A stretch of DNA of 64,000 bases from Vombatus ursinus (Eukaryota; Chordata; Mammalia; Diprotodontia; Vombatidae), in contig NW_020954570.1 of NCBI RefSeq assembly GCF_900497805.2, forward strand, positions 13,887,940 through 13,951,939. Reading direction: 5' to 3'. How positions within the stretch are numbered: the stretch's first letter is position 1; every line of letters begins with the position of its first letter. Of this stretch, positions 49,271 to 60,720 are shown one piece after another. The translations under genes were made by a program, and so were the position numbers. The notes beneath the pieces are model-generated. The model was not told the DNA's origin, ran no database searches, and saw nothing but the letters and a program-made list of their open reading frames with translations.

Positions 49271-49274
49271 GAGC

Positions 49275-49660
49275 AGTGGTCAGGAAATGAGCATTTATTA
49301 AGCACTAACTATGTGCAAGGCACTGTGCTAAGGACTGGGAATACAAACAGAAGCAGAAAGAAGGATGGTCCCTGCCCTCAGGTAGCTTACTTCTAATGGG
49401 AGAAGACAATACATAAAAGGAGCTGAAAAGGTGGGGAGGGGACATGAGAGGGAAAACTGTGGACATGAGTCCACCAGTGTAGCTTAGTAGGCAGGGGATC
49501 AAAGCATTTTGAGAATGGTCCTCTACCTTAAACTGGAGGTTGTGGGAGGAACTGGATGTTCAGACTATGAGGCCTCAGGGGCAGAGAGTACTTCCAGGGT
49601 GAGAGGTAGTTTAAGAAAGGAGTGAGCTTGCAGGGTAAAGAGCTTTCAATGGTGTGGTTG
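49275..49660 (+). repeat. Ancient interspersed repeat remnant
   Basis: The text 'atttattaagcactaactat', then 'ggcactgtgctaaggactgg' and 'ggtccctgccctcaggtagc' is an old dispersed repeat of mammals. The family is not certain. Confidence 0.55.
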
Positions 49661-49950
49661 AGAAAGTCCTATGAAGAGTCAAAACTCATCCTGGAGAAGG
49701 ATGAAAATGTCTTTGAAGATTTTTTTTTTTTGGAGTGGAAGTATTATAATTGGAGGGGAAAAAAGAGTTAAGGATGGAAATTTAAGTAACTTTCATACCA
49801 CAAATTTTATTTTAGCTTTCATTAATAAGTACAAGTTTTCAAAGACGGTAATAAGAATAAAAAGAAGAAAATATAAAAAGCATAAACAAAAATGACATAA
49901 TTGTGCATGTAATTATGTACTCTGCTATTTTCTTTTTGTTAAAAATGTTA

Positions 49951-50118
49951 AAAATTATTTTATTGGAGCAGCTAGGTGGTACAGTGGATAGAGCTTCGTC
50001 CTTAGAGTCAGGAGGACCCGAATTTAAATCCGATCTCAGACACTTGACACTTACTAGCTGTGTGACCCTGGGCAAGTCACTCAACCCCAATTGCCTCACC
50101 CCCAAAAAATTACTTTAT
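49951..50118 (+). mobile_element. Marsupial tRNA/CORE-SINE with target duplication
   Basis: The body is at 49965-50105, from 'ggagcagctaggtggtacag' to 'ccccaattgcctcaccccc'. The duplication 'aaaatta(t/c)tttat', with one mismatch, lies at 49951-49963 and 50106-50118. Confidence 0.93.
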
Positions 50119-50429
50119 CAAAGTAATAATGAAGTCATAAATATTGTGAATTTTACTGCCATTAATTTTGTCTTTGTTTATACATTTGTAATCTATCTAC
50201 CTCGTTTTTGTTTTTTCCTCACTATATATCACCTCATTTATCTTTCTACATTTTGTTGAATTTTTCCTATTGAGAGCTTCTTATGACTTAATAATATTTA
50301 ATTACATTCTTTATTCAGTCATTCCCACATAATTGCACAAATTGTTTTTCTAGATTTCTGCTATCATAGCAAGTATTGCTATGAATAATTTTGTATGTAT
50401 AAATTTTTCCCTTTTTTATAGTCAACAGT

Positions 50430-50610
50430 ATCAGTGAAGTAGTGTGGTTTAGTGGAAATAGCCCTTCACTTTCCTGATGAATTTGGAGTGATTTGATGTG
50501 AATTCAAGTCCTGGATCTTTCACTTACTATGAATGTAACCTCTCTGGATCTTGGTTTCCTTATCTGTATAATGAGGGACTTCCAAGTGACTGCCTAGCAG
50601 AGATGGGTAG
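50430..50610 (+). mobile_element. MIR, plus strand
   Basis: The block 'tgtgaattcaagtcctggat' is followed by 'tgtaacctctctggatcttg' and 'tccttatctgtataatgagg', the MIR core and 3' part. Confidence 0.8.
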
Positions 50611-51214
50611 TAGCCACTGCTATATGTTTATGCTATGAGCTTAGCATAAACTGGGCCAGAGGCATCCTGCAGTGTGTCCATTTGGAGAAATCAATGTACT
50701 TTTTTTAGTATTCAGAAAAGAAGCAAGCAGCCAAAATCTGATAAAGTTCTTGAATGGAGAAAATAACCTGCAGATGGTGAGGATGTGAATTTGTAAACAG
50801 AATCATGCTCATAAATGGCCTTTGTAAACACAACTGAACCTGTGTCTGCTAACTCTGTTGGGATTCAGGCTTGCAAGAAGCCATAGCATCCCAGCTATTT
50901 GTTACTGGTCACTAATTCAGCAGACCATGTGTTCCAAATCAGTTCAACAGTTATATTCACTTACTTTTAAACCAAAACCTGTAAATAAATCCGAAATGTA
51001 ATTGCTCAAAGAAATCCAAATGGGTTGTCAGCTGGTTTTCTCCAGGTAGAAAAGTAAATGCGAGGATGTTTGTGTTAGTGGTAAATGCAGATGGGGCACT
51101 ATACTGATCATGGTTGATTAGTATGTATCATACAGACAGGGTGTAGGTAGAGTGAAAATGGATACCTTTGTACAGTGATTGTATGGTCAACAAAAATGTC
51201 CCCTGACCAAAAAT

Positions 51215-51275
51215 AACTACCACTACTCCTAAGTGTCTGGCACATAGTGAACACTTAATAAATATTCATCAGTTG
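51215..51275 (+). mobile_element. L2 3' terminal fragment
   Basis: The wording 'gtgtctggcacatagtgaac' followed by 'acttaataaatattcatcag' is an L2 end. Confidence 0.65.
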
Positions 51276-51529
51276 GTTGATATATAGTCCCTCAATAGTC
51301 TCACAATTGGAATTGATTCTTCAGCTTGAGGTATTGTTTACAGAAGAGAGAGCCTATTAGATTGCACACATGTTGTTTGGGAGGGTTTACAGAGTAATCT
51401 AGGGACCCATTAGTGCTCAGTGATACCTGCACAGAGATTAGATTATCAAATCAATTGGCTATTTCCTAGCCTAATAGATTATTACCTGTGTTATTATCAG
51501 GTCTCTGAAGGAATAGATAAGGACAGTTA

Positions 51530-51765
51530 TCTAATAATAGCTCTCATTTCTATAGCACTCCAACATTTACAAAACACTTTCCAAAACAACTCTGTGAGAT
51601 AAGAACATAAACATTGTTATCTCCTTTTTACATACAAAGAAACTGAAGTTTACAGAAGTGAAATGACTTGCCCAGTCACATAGCTTCTAAATATCAGAAT
51701 TGGAATGATGAACCCAGGTTTCCTGAATGTATCCACTGTTCTTTCACTACATCACAAACAGCCTC
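51530..51765 (-). mobile_element. MIR, antisense
   Basis: The order 'acaactctgtgagataagaa', 'gaaactgaagtttacagaag' and 'cttgcccagtcacatagctt' is a reverse-complement MIR, diverged. Confidence 0.75.
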
Positions 51766-51854
51766 ATACAGCACTGACAAATTTCAGTGGGGAGAATGAG
51801 ACCAGGAAAAGTTCATAATGATGCCAAAGTTTGCTCTGCATGTAACATATAGCG

Positions 51855-52090
51855 TAGACTGAGGCAGTCACAGGAACTGGAGTCATGAAGACCTTAATTC
51901 AAATCCAGCCTCAGACACTATTTGTGTGACCCTAAGCAAGTCACTTAACCTCTGTTTGCCTTAATCATTAGAGAAGAAAATGGCAAACCACTCCAGTATC
52001 TTTGCCAAGAAAACCCCCATGGATTGTATAATCCGCAAGGTCATGAAGAGTTGGACACAATTGAATGACTGAACAACAACAAAAAAAAAT
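51855..52090 (+). mobile_element. SINE with RTE-type tail
   Basis: The SINE head and core ('gaccttaattcaaatccagc', 'gaccctaagcaagtcactta') are followed by 'aaaatggcaaaccactccag', then 'tcatgaagagttggacacaa' and an AAC/A tail. The last block is the 3' end shared with RTE-clade LINEs, so this SINE was probably moved by RTE, not L1. Confidence 0.8.
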
Positions 52091-52200
52091 AGATCTGGGT
52101 TCCAATCCTAGCTCTTCATTAATTAGCTGATTCATCCTGGATTTGACCTCTCTGTGCTTCAATTCAAATTCCCTCATCTCTAAAATGATAGGGTTGAGTT
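52091..52200 (+). mobile_element. Diverged MIR
   Basis: The order 'gggttccaatcctagctctt' and 'tttgacctctctgtgcttca' is a MIR core. Its 3' end runs into a tandem duplication. Confidence 0.6.
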
Positions 52201-52278
52201 AAGTGGTCTTGAAGATCATCTTTAAAATATGGTCTTTGTTAGGTGGTCTTGAAGATCATCTTTAAAATATAATCTTTG
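52199..52278. repeat. Tandem duplication, 2 x 40 bp
   Basis: The unit from 'ttaagtggtcttgaag' to 'tctttg' (52199-52238) is repeated directly at 52239-52278 with three differences. Confidence 0.93.
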
Positions 52279-52469
52279 GTGCATCTCCCCTCTTCCTCTC
52301 CCCACCAAGAAAGAACTGAAGTCAACATTCTGACCCTGAATCATGATGGGTTTATATACGTGTACCATCTAAACCTTTCAGCATAGCTCTGTCAATTTTA
52401 GTTACTGATGGCATGGTCCATAAAAAAGAAATCTAGCCTGTAAACCTCAAGATAATCTTGCTGGGTCTC

Positions 52470-52925
52470 ATTGATTGGCCAACAACAGGTCCCAGCCCAA
52501 GCCTCATTTGGTCATTGTTTGGGTTCTGAAGACTCTGAGTGATTGTAAATAGCAATTGTTTCTGTTTTGGCCAGAAACCCTGAGGGTCTTCCTCTCCCAA
52601 GTTGATTTTTTTTAACTAAATAAAAGAGGTCATTCTTTGCCTCATCTTTTACCTAGCCTTAATCACTGAATGGACGTTGCCTCAGAAAAACAGACCTAAG
52701 AAAGACCTTAGCTTAAAAAGGCCAATGCTTCCCACTGCATCTGGGGCCATCTCTAGTTGTCCTGAGCTATATCTTTCCACTGGATGCAGATGGTGCCAGA
52801 AGGGAGAGTGAGGCTGGCACTTTGCACAGCCCTCCCTCACTTAAATCCAATTTGCCTGCAAGTCATGACCTGATGTCATAGTCCTCTTCGAGAATGAAGG
52901 ACAAACAACAACAGCAACAACACAG
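52470..52925 (+). mobile_element. RTE-tailed non-autonomous element
   Basis: This ~455-bp element has no ORF. It begins near 'attgattggccaacaacagg' and its 3' end matches that of the element at 22.5 kb ('acttaaatccaatttgcctg', 'tcctcttcgagaatgaagga') with an AAC tail. The 5' bodies of the two differ. Confidence 0.75.
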
Positions 52926-53760
52926 AAATTTAACTGGACTACATTCTTTCAGGCAAGACTGGTCCTCTGAAAGATTTTGAAGTAGGCTAAGTTTGACTTG
53001 GGCTCCCCAGACTCCATTTTCTGTTTTTCCCCACTTTGCATGCCTAGGACCCTTCATCCTTTCTTTCTCCTATTCTGCTTAAAGTTTGTGCTCATAAAAG
53101 GATCATATGTCAGTGATTTATAACATTTCTGTGAATTTAGGTTGACACTGTTCTCTCCCTTAGCTGCCAGGCCAAATACTAGATTTTCTTGTGAGAAATA
53201 GCAAATCTGTTTGAATCCTGCCTACATGTATACATTCTTTCATTTATAGGATCAAAGATTTTGGGCTAGAAAGCTAGAAAGCTTATTTAATTCAATCCTC
53301 TCATTTTTTCATTAAACAAAATAACACTGTTCAACACAAATTTTGTCACATTAAAATTTTGTGATGTGTTATTTGCTGCTGCATTCAAAATTGCAAAGAA
53401 AATTTGTCTTTAGCACACTATTGTTGAATGATAGTATAAATTATATAAGACAAATGGGCCAAAAAAAAGGAGGAGGAAAGGAAGACAAAGTAATAGGAAA
53501 TTAATAGCTGGAAAAGTTTTCCATTCTTTATCTAATCCCAGTTCATGTGGAAAGTGGAAAGGCAGGCTATGACATGTTCATGTATTTAGTTATACAGAAC
53601 TTCTAATATTTAATAGAAATTTCTGTAAGCTGTGTGCTGGGTAAATAAATTTATTTGATAAATGTCATTATTATTCCTTGTTTTTCCCAAGTGTCTTATA
53701 CTTTGTAGATACTATATTTCTTAAGTATATTACTTGAATTTTTTAGTGTACCTGATAATG
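52926..53760. other. Unique AT-rich sequence
   Basis: No gene, RNA or repeat is recognised, apart from a faint old repeat near 53255-53300. Confidence 0.5.
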
Positions 53761-53764
53761 TATG

Positions 53765-54998
53765 CTTCAGTTATGCAAATAGTCCTCTGGAATCATGGTT
53801 GGTCATTGCATTGGTCAGAGATGTCTTTTTTATAATGTTAATCAAATAAATTGTTCTCTTTGTTCTGCTTACTTCATTCTGCATTGGCTTATTCAAATGT
53901 TCCCAGGTTTCATTGAAACCATCCTTTTCATTATTTCTTATGGCACAACAATATTCCATTGCTTTCACATATCATAATCTGTTTAGCCATTTGCCAATGG
54001 ATGGGTACCATTTTACTTCCAGTTATTTGCTGCTACAAAAATAGCAGCAAAGTTTCTTTGAGCTCTTTGGAGCTATGGGCCTAATAGTGGAATTGCTGGG
54101 TTAAAGTGGATATTGCTGGGTAGTTCTAAATTGCTTTCCTGAATGGCTGGACTAATTCATACACCCACCAACAGTGCATTAGTTTGCTTGTTTTCCCATA
54201 ACCCCTACAACACTTGGCATTTTCTATTTTTTTTTTCATTTTGACAATGTGATGGGTATGAGATGGGAACTCAGAGTTTCTTTAATTTGCATTTCTCTTT
54301 AGTTATTTGGAATATTTTTTCATATGGCTATTGATAGCTTAGATTTTTTTCCTTTGAAAACTACTTATTCATATCCTTTAGCCATTAGTCAAAGGGAGAA
54401 TGAAAGAGTGAATAAGTTCTTACATATTTTGGAAATATTTCTCTTTATCAGAGAAAATTGCTGCAAAGATTTTCCCCATTTACCTGCTTCACATCTAATT
54501 TTAGTTGCATTGATGTGTTTATGCAAAAACTTTTCAATTTTGTGTAATCAGAATGATAAGTTTTTTGTTCTTGAAATAAAATTTTATTTATATCTTTTGG
54601 GTATTTTGCATCAGTAGAGTTTTCCCTGGTATCCCTCTTCCATCCCAGAGAGCCATTCCATATGATAAATAATATTTTTAAAGAAAAAGAGGAATAACAG
54701 CAAAACCAATCAATACAGTTAGGTCCTGATTCATGTAAATCATGAATCCCCAAAGTGATTAAATGTATTCAGATTTACATTATTTTAAGGTATAGTTATG
54801 TAAAATGTGGTAATTAATTCCAGTTCAATGTAAACATGCAGTGCAAATTTGAATAATGTGACCACTTGAGGGGATTCATTATACACACTAATTGGAACCT
54901 AGTTATATGACAAAAAAGTATGAAAATAAATGGCAATGTTCCTCACCCACAGATCTCACATCTTTGCAAAGCAGTAGAGTGGGGATGTCTCATATGTA

Positions 54999-55029
<31 letters not shown>

Positions 55030-55031
55030 TC

Positions 55032-55062
<31 letters not shown>

Positions 55063-55400
55063 GTATATATAGATAGATATAGATACTCACACATACACAT
55101 ATGTATATATGTATATACACACATATGTATATATACTTGTATGTATACACACACGTATATATGTATATATACATACATACTTTGGAGTCATGCTTGTTCT
55201 TTGCAATTTTGTAACACTCACTTTTGATATTTTTTGTGTTTCTTTCTATTTAGCTTGTTTTAATCATTGTGTATATTTTTTCTTGACTGTTTATCTCACT
55301 TTGTATCAGAGTATGTCTTTCTTTGCTTCTCTGTGGACATCATTTTTGTCATTTCTTACAGCACAGTAATATTCTATTCCCTGATCAATGAACATTTTGA
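53765..55400 (-). mobile_element. Old L1 pieces: ORF2 3' ends and 3' UTR, antisense
   Basis: At 53765-54610 the minus strand carries the ORF2 C-terminal block ('MEYCCAIRNNEKDGFNETWE', then 'TDYTKLKSFCINT'-like residues near 54.5 kb). At 54620-55400 follows an older-family 3' UTR ('ccatcccagagagccattcc', 'ctttgcaaagcagtagagtg') and again an ORF2 tail ('acagcacagtaatattctat'). The two parts are probably separate old insertions. Both are heavily diverged. Confidence 0.7.
54999..55180. repeat. Compound microsatellite (CT)n-(TA)n-(ATACAC)n
   Basis: A CT/TCTC run (about 55000-55030) passes into a pure TA run (about 55032-55058), then irregular GATA, CACACATA and GTATATAC words up to 55180. The Tyr/Ile/Cys-rich frames across it are artefacts. 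Confidence 0.92.
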
Positions 55401-55404
55401 GTAA

Positions 55405-56222
55405 TTAAATTGAAAAGTTTTTGCATAAACAAAGCCAATGCAACCAAGATTAAAAGGGAGGCAAAAAGCTGGAAAATAATTTTTACAGCCAGTGTCTCTG
55501 ATAAAGGCCTCATTTCTAAAATATGTAGAGAATTGAGTCACATTTATAAGAATATAATTTCTCCAAATGATAAATGGTCAAAGGATCTGACAAGGCAGTT
55601 TTCAGATGAAGAAATTAAAGCTACCTGTAGTAATATTAAAAATGCTCTAAATCACTATTGATGAGAGAAATGCAAATTAAAAACAACTCGGAGCTACTAC
55701 CTCACATCTGTCAGATTGGCTAATATGACAGAAAAAGAAAATAACAAATGTTGGAAGGGATATGAGAAAATTAAAACACTAATATACTATTGGTGAAGTT
55801 GTATATTGATTCAACCATTCTGGAAAGCAATTCAGAGCTGTGCCCAAAGGGCTATAAAATGGTACATACTCTTTGACCAAGCAATAACACTACTAGGTCT
55901 GTATCCCAAAGAGAGAAAAAAAAAAAAGGAAAAGGATCTATGTGTACAAAAATATTTATAGCAGCTCATTTAGTGGTGGCAAAGAACTGGAAATTGAGGG
56001 GATGTCTATCAATTGGGGAATGGCTAAAAAAGTCATTGTATATGATTGTGATGGTATACTATCGTGTTTTAAGAAATGATGAGCATGATACTCTCAGAAA
56101 AACATGGAAAGACTTACGTGAATTGATGCAAAGTGAAATGAGCAGAACTAGAACATTGTACACAGTAACAGCAATATTGTATGATGATCTGCTTTGAATA
56201 ACTTAGCTATTCTCAGCAATAC
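55405..56222 (+). mobile_element. L1 ORF2 3' end
   Basis: The plus-strand ORF2 C-terminal block reads 'MKSFCINKANATKIKREAKS', 'LTRQFSDEEIKATCSN' and, after frame changes, 'MCTKIFIAAHLVVAKNWKLR' and 'YDDLL' before a stop near 56197. It is 5'-truncated and the 3' UTR is largely missing. Confidence 0.88.
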
Positions 56223-56224
56223 AA

Positions 56225-56385
56225 GGGAAATTTTTGTTGTTCAATTGTTTTCAGTCTGTCTGACTCTCAGTGAGACCATTTGTTTATGTTGATTCACTAA
56301 ATTTCTTTTCTTGTCTTATCTCTGTAACTAGCTTTTCTAGCCCTGTCAAATAAAAGTGATAATAATGGACATCTCCCCATGACTG
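56225..56385 (-). mobile_element. RTE 3' end and L1 scrap, antisense
   Basis: Bases 56230-56285 ('tttgttgttcaattgttttc', 'ctgtctgactctcagtgaga') are an RTE 3' terminus. Bases 56290-56385 ('tgataataatggacatctcc') resemble L1 ORF2 just before the catalytic core. Both are short and diverged. Confidence 0.55.
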
Positions 56386-56878
56386 CATATTTTTGCTCAT
56401 TTTCTTCCTTGTTTATGACTTTTACTTCTTGAAGGTTAAGCTTATCCCCAGCCTTTCTCTCTTTCCCTTCTTGCTTTCTTCCATTTCTCTTCTTTTCCCT
56501 ATAGTATTGAATTAAACCCCTTTGTAAATTTTCTCTTGTCCAGACCATTGGAACTGAGCATATTAGATGATTTCTTCTTTTTCTCTTGAGATTTTGTTTT
56601 GATTACATTCAAAGTATTAAAACAAGTACAAAATAACTTTGAAATCAGGATATTGTATCAGTCCACAAAAATTAGGGAAAATTGAAGGTTTACCAGTGTG
56701 AAGTTTTCATGAACTAGATATTTGAGCTAGGACAGGAACAGCAACAACAACAACAACAAAAACACAAATGAAAAACCTCATCATGTGAAATAGTTTAAGA
56801 GTTTGTGTGGTTGGTAGGTGGTGGGTCCCACCCACCAAAAACAAAACAAAACAAAACAAAAAGAATCAACCAAATAAG
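56386..56878. other. Unique sequence with (AAC)n and (AAAAC)n
   Basis: A short AAC repeat lies at about 56740-56765 and an AAAAC repeat at 56838-56863. A 17-base perfect hairpin, 'ggtgggtcccacccacc', is near 56818-56835. Confidence 0.6.
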
Positions 56879-57320
56879 TGTTATGGTCTAAGAGGTTGAG
56901 ACCCCCTCAGAGACTGGAATATAGGACAGGGTCATCTGGAATGAATTCACAGACTCAAGTATTCCTTAAGTCAAGGTAGCAAAGATTTATTGTTATGCTA
57001 TATAGCAGGCAAGGATTCTCAAGGAAACTGCGTGGTGGGCAGGGCTCCTTAGGAAACTTTCAACCTAACAGGAATGTTGCTAAAACTTATATAGGAAAAG
57101 TGGTGAATTATGTGGCAAGTATGCTAATTAGGTGATAACATACAAATACATCACTCACTACTAGAAACCTGGGGAAGGGGGGAAGAGAGGGCTCCTAAAG
57201 GGTATATTTTTGGTCTGTTATGTCTGTAACAAGATAATTTCAGAAATTGACATCTATAGCTTGACCTCTGGTTTGTATACAGTAACTGTGGGTATCAGTA
57301 CTTGATAGTTCTGCTGGTAA
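56879..57320 (-). mobile_element. LTR-like fossil, antisense
   Basis: In minus reading it has a TATA-like 'cctatataag' near 57085, AATAAA (plus-strand tttatt, about 56987-56992) and an end reading 'cttagaccataaca'. It directly abuts the next LTR, which is in the other orientation. The start is uncertain (57297-57320). Confidence 0.5.
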
Positions 57321-57974
57321 TGATGGGGTTGGGATCTGGGCCCCATAAAGGAAAAATCCTGGACTTTCCCACATGGCCAAATCTCTGGTGTTCCCCTGAG
57401 GCTATGGTCCCATCAACTGGTCTTTCATTGTGGCTACACCCAATCTCCCCTCCATAGTCTTGCCTTCCTATGACCCCAGGCCACTTCCCACCCTTGGTCC
57501 CACCTAGGCTCCATTTTCCACCCTTGGGAATTCTATTACCTCATGGACTACCTCTCTGTGGCCCCTGGTCATTTCCCTCCCTTCTCCATTCTCCCTTGGC
57601 CACAAGGTCCAGGTCCCAGGAGTTCTGTTCACCCCAGCTTACTGGCCATTCCCATTCAGATCTCCTTAGACCCCTCCTCCAGTCACCCCAAACTACTTGG
57701 TCACTCCTAGATCCTTCCCACAGTCTTTCAGTATATAAGGTCCATCTTGTCTCCATTAAGATGCTTAGATTCTTAAAATCTAGCCATGGCTCAGATTCTT
57801 AAAATCTAGCCACTGCTTACCTGTGTTCAGACTCCTTAAGAGTCTGCCCAATATGATGGATGTTCTAATAAACCTTGTTTTTGGCTGCAAGAAGGCTTGG
57901 GTCCCATTCTTTTGGGCAGGACCCGGGTATCATGATTTTGGGGTTCCAGGACCCCTAACCCCTAAACTGCATCA
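57321..57974 (+). mobile_element. Solo LTR, family A, sense
   Basis: This starts 'tgatggggttgggatctgg' and ends 'ctaaactgcatca', about 654 bp, with a TATA-like 'gtatataagg' near 57730 and AATAAA at 57867-57872. It is the same family as 39232-39740 and longer in the U3 part. No internal genes and no clean target duplication are seen. Confidence 0.82.
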
Positions 57975-58110
57975 GTACAAGATAGTCCTGTTCATACAAG
58001 GGAAATTCTACAGAGGTCAGCTTGTTCTTGTAACTGGGAGAGATAGTTTGCCTCACTGGGCCCACTCATGAGTTATTGCCAGAGATAGGGTCCTTAGGCT
58101 AGAGGGAAAC

Positions 58111-58470
58111 TGTCGGAGTCCAAGCACTGACACCCAAGCACCCCATCGTAAGGACAGATATGGTGTTTTATTTACTTGAAACCACCACAACATGAAAAAA
58201 TTTAATTCTACTCTTAAAACTATGAGCCTAACTAATGCCAAAATGTTGGGGTGCAAGGTTATCTTAAAAGAGTTTGCTCAGGCTGTCTCCAAACCAAAGG
58301 CATTTGTAGGGGGTAAAACACACCACAACACAGCACACCAAGCAGGCTCCTTCACCCCTTAAGGGAGACACAGCTTAAGGGAGACCCCAGCTTAAGGGGC
58401 TGTCAAGGGCATGCCAAGACATGTCTAACTCCCTTTTTCTAACTTGGAGGGAACAGTGTCTCTAATGTAT
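58111..58470 (-). mobile_element. LTR-like fossil, antisense
   Basis: In minus reading it ends 'gcttggactccgaca', with AATAAA about 50 bases earlier (plus-strand tttatt near 58158). A short repeated phrase, 'cttaagggaga', lies at about 58357-58385. The family and far end are uncertain. Confidence 0.4.
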
Positions 58471-59510
58471 GCTGGATATGGGATACATCTGGATCCACGT
58501 GTAAACTCCACAGGGAGATGACTACTTCTTCAGGGAAGTTCCCTTTTACTCTAATTGGCTTTCTTCTGCTGCTTCTCTGTCACCACACCAGCTAGCCCTT
58601 TCTCCCTTACTATCTGGGTGAATTATGTGCTCTTCTGAATGTTAATGTCAAACTGGATTACTACCAAAAGGGGACAGGATAAAAGTCACCATAGCCCAAC
58701 TACCAACCTGGCTTGTCGGTATCACTTCTGCTGGGTGGGGAACGTTACAGTTAAGAGGAGTTGGTCCTTTCAGAAAGTTTTACGTTGTGTAGTAGTGTTT
58801 CTTCTCTTCTTTTTTGTTGGAATTTGAATTACTTTGATAGAAACATTTCTGGTTATTTGGGTACCAAGGGCAGGGGAGAAATTTTCCTAGTAAGCACTAT
58901 TCACCCTGCCAACATATTGGAAGTCTCCAGACACAATGATTCTTTATTCTAATCCTAAAATCCTTTTTAGCCAAATAGGCTTCTGTTTGAATGGGAAATT
59001 GTTGGTGTTTCATCAAAATGACAATTCTAAAAAAGTTTTTCTCTGAGGGACTTTAGTCAAAACTAAAGGTGTATAGGGGCTAAAAGTCAGAGACATAGTG
59101 AAAGTTTTTAGGTGACAAATAAATATAACTCTATCTAGAAAGGGATGAATGTTTTAATGGCTCAGTTGCATGTTAAGAAGCCAGAAAAACAATGAATTTA
59201 CTTCCAGGGCAAAGATTTTATTCATATTTCTGACCCTACTCATTCATCTACATAAGATTCCCAAAGGTATGTGTGAGGTGGAAATGGCTGAATTGAAATA
59301 GATCACCCCTGGGCAACTGATAGTGTCTGCTTTGTTTGATCACAATGCCAAGTCTTACATGTGTGCCTCATTTCCATTGTATTTTTAAGTTCATGCCCAT
59401 TCTCCTCCCTCTCCCAGAATTGACTGTATTTGTGAGAGAGTCCACCTCAGGTACTGGGAGAATTGTTTTGTAACTATTATTTTGTGATGCTATTTACAAT
59501 AGCTCACTAA
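58471..59510. other. Unidentified sequence between LTRs
   Basis: There are no long frames and nothing is recognised. It could be remnant retroviral non-coding sequence. Confidence 0.35.
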
Positions 59511-59667
59511 CATTCAGACTCCTTAAGAGTCTGCCCAATATGACAAATGTTCCAATAAACTTTGTCTTTGGGTGAAAGAAGGATCAGGTCAAATTCTTTC
59601 AGGCAGGACCCGTGTGTTGTGATTTTGGGGTCCCAGCACCCTTAAACCCCTAAACCTCAACACCTGT
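59511..59667 (+). mobile_element. Partial LTR, family A (3' part)
   Basis: This matches the last ~150 bases of the 57.3 kb LTR ('cagactccttaagagtctgc', 'ccaataaactttgtctttgg', 'ccctaaacctcaaca'). The 5' part is missing. Confidence 0.78.
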
Positions 59668-59733
59668 AAGAGGACAGCTGCTGGGTATATGTTTTGCAGT
59701 TTTGTCTGTCTTTGTGGAGTATTTGTATTAGGG

Positions 59734-59761
59734 GTGTGTGTGTGTGTGTGTGTGTGTGTGG
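59734..59761. repeat. (GT)n microsatellite
   Basis: About 13 GT dinucleotides. Confidence 0.92.
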
Positions 59762-60177
59762 TAAAAGGCATATGCTCGCCTTTGGTTCTAGTTGTAATGG
59801 AAACTGAGAAGTTTAAGCCTAGGTCACCTTAAAGAACTTTTACAGATAATGGGAGCCAAAAGTAGCAAAAACAAGTGTGAGAAACAATTTAAGACAACCA
59901 CTTGAGGGCTTTTTCTCCAGATGTTCCCTTTCTCCTCCCCAACCAATTACTTTTCCTTTGATAATGTTGCTCATTGAACTATGCAAATCTCTTTAGCAGG
60001 CAAAGCAGAATTGTCAGAAAGGTAATTATGCAGAGAGGCAGTTAGAGGGTGACTACAGCTTGATTTTTTTTTTACCTGCTTTTAAGTAATTTGCTTCTAA
60101 CTAAAACTTTAATTGAGAATTGATCTTGAATATTAGAATTGTAAATCCAGGTTTAATTGAATTCCAGAGTTAAGGTT

Positions 60178-60650
60178 TGTCCTGTCAGGATCCAAGACTA
60201 CCTCTCTCTTTTTGCTCCTCTCTTTTAACTATTAGGAGACACCCTGTTTTCCAGAGCTAGTGCCCAGCAAGTAAGTTGTGCACTGAACTTGGCATAACAA
60301 CAACCCTTTATGCTAACCCTCTGGATGAACACTGCTGCAATTAAATCACAGAATTGATGGTCCCTGAGCTCAGGCGAGCACCAGCAGGCCCAGACACTAA
60401 GCCCTACTATGAATGGACTTTTTGTCACTAGACAAAGCCACCTTGCCTCAACTGTTGCTGTTACGTCTCACCACAGTTGCTACACTACACTGTTTGACTC
60501 TTTGTCTGGCCACAAATATATAAATCAAGGTTCAGCCCTACTTCCAGGAGTAGGAGGCCCCAATACATATGTCTAATTTCCCCTCAACGGAATAAAGCTT
60601 TTTGCTTATAACCTATGTGAACTCTTTGGTATTTTTGGAGTTAACAGTGG
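60178..60650 (+). mobile_element. LTR-like fossil, sense
   Basis: This starts about 'tgtcctgtcaggatcc' and has 'atatataaatca' near 60517, AATAAA at about 60592 and an end near 'ttttggagttaaca'. No target duplication was found, so the ends are approximate. Confidence 0.55.
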
Positions 60651-60720
60651 CTGTTAAAGAGTCTGTGACTCTTTGATCATTTGTAACCAGAGTTGACACT
60701 AGATTATGAATTGAACTATG

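Noticed and set aside
54892-55369. Tyr/Ile/Cys/His-rich frames that look like an unusual peptide
   Set aside because: They are translations of the TA and ATACAC microsatellite.
56818-56835. Perfect short hairpin 'ggtgggtcccacccacc' considered as a terminator or small RNA
   Set aside because: It is too short, has no promoter elements and lies in unremarkable repeat-flanked DNA.
57470-57802. Proline/leucine-rich 110-codon frame
   Set aside because: It lies wholly within a solo LTR, and a related frame recurs in the antisense copy at 39.4-39.8 kb.
59975-59990. Octamer-like 'atgcaaat'
   Set aside because: A single eight-base match is expected several times by chance in 64 kb of AT-rich DNA.
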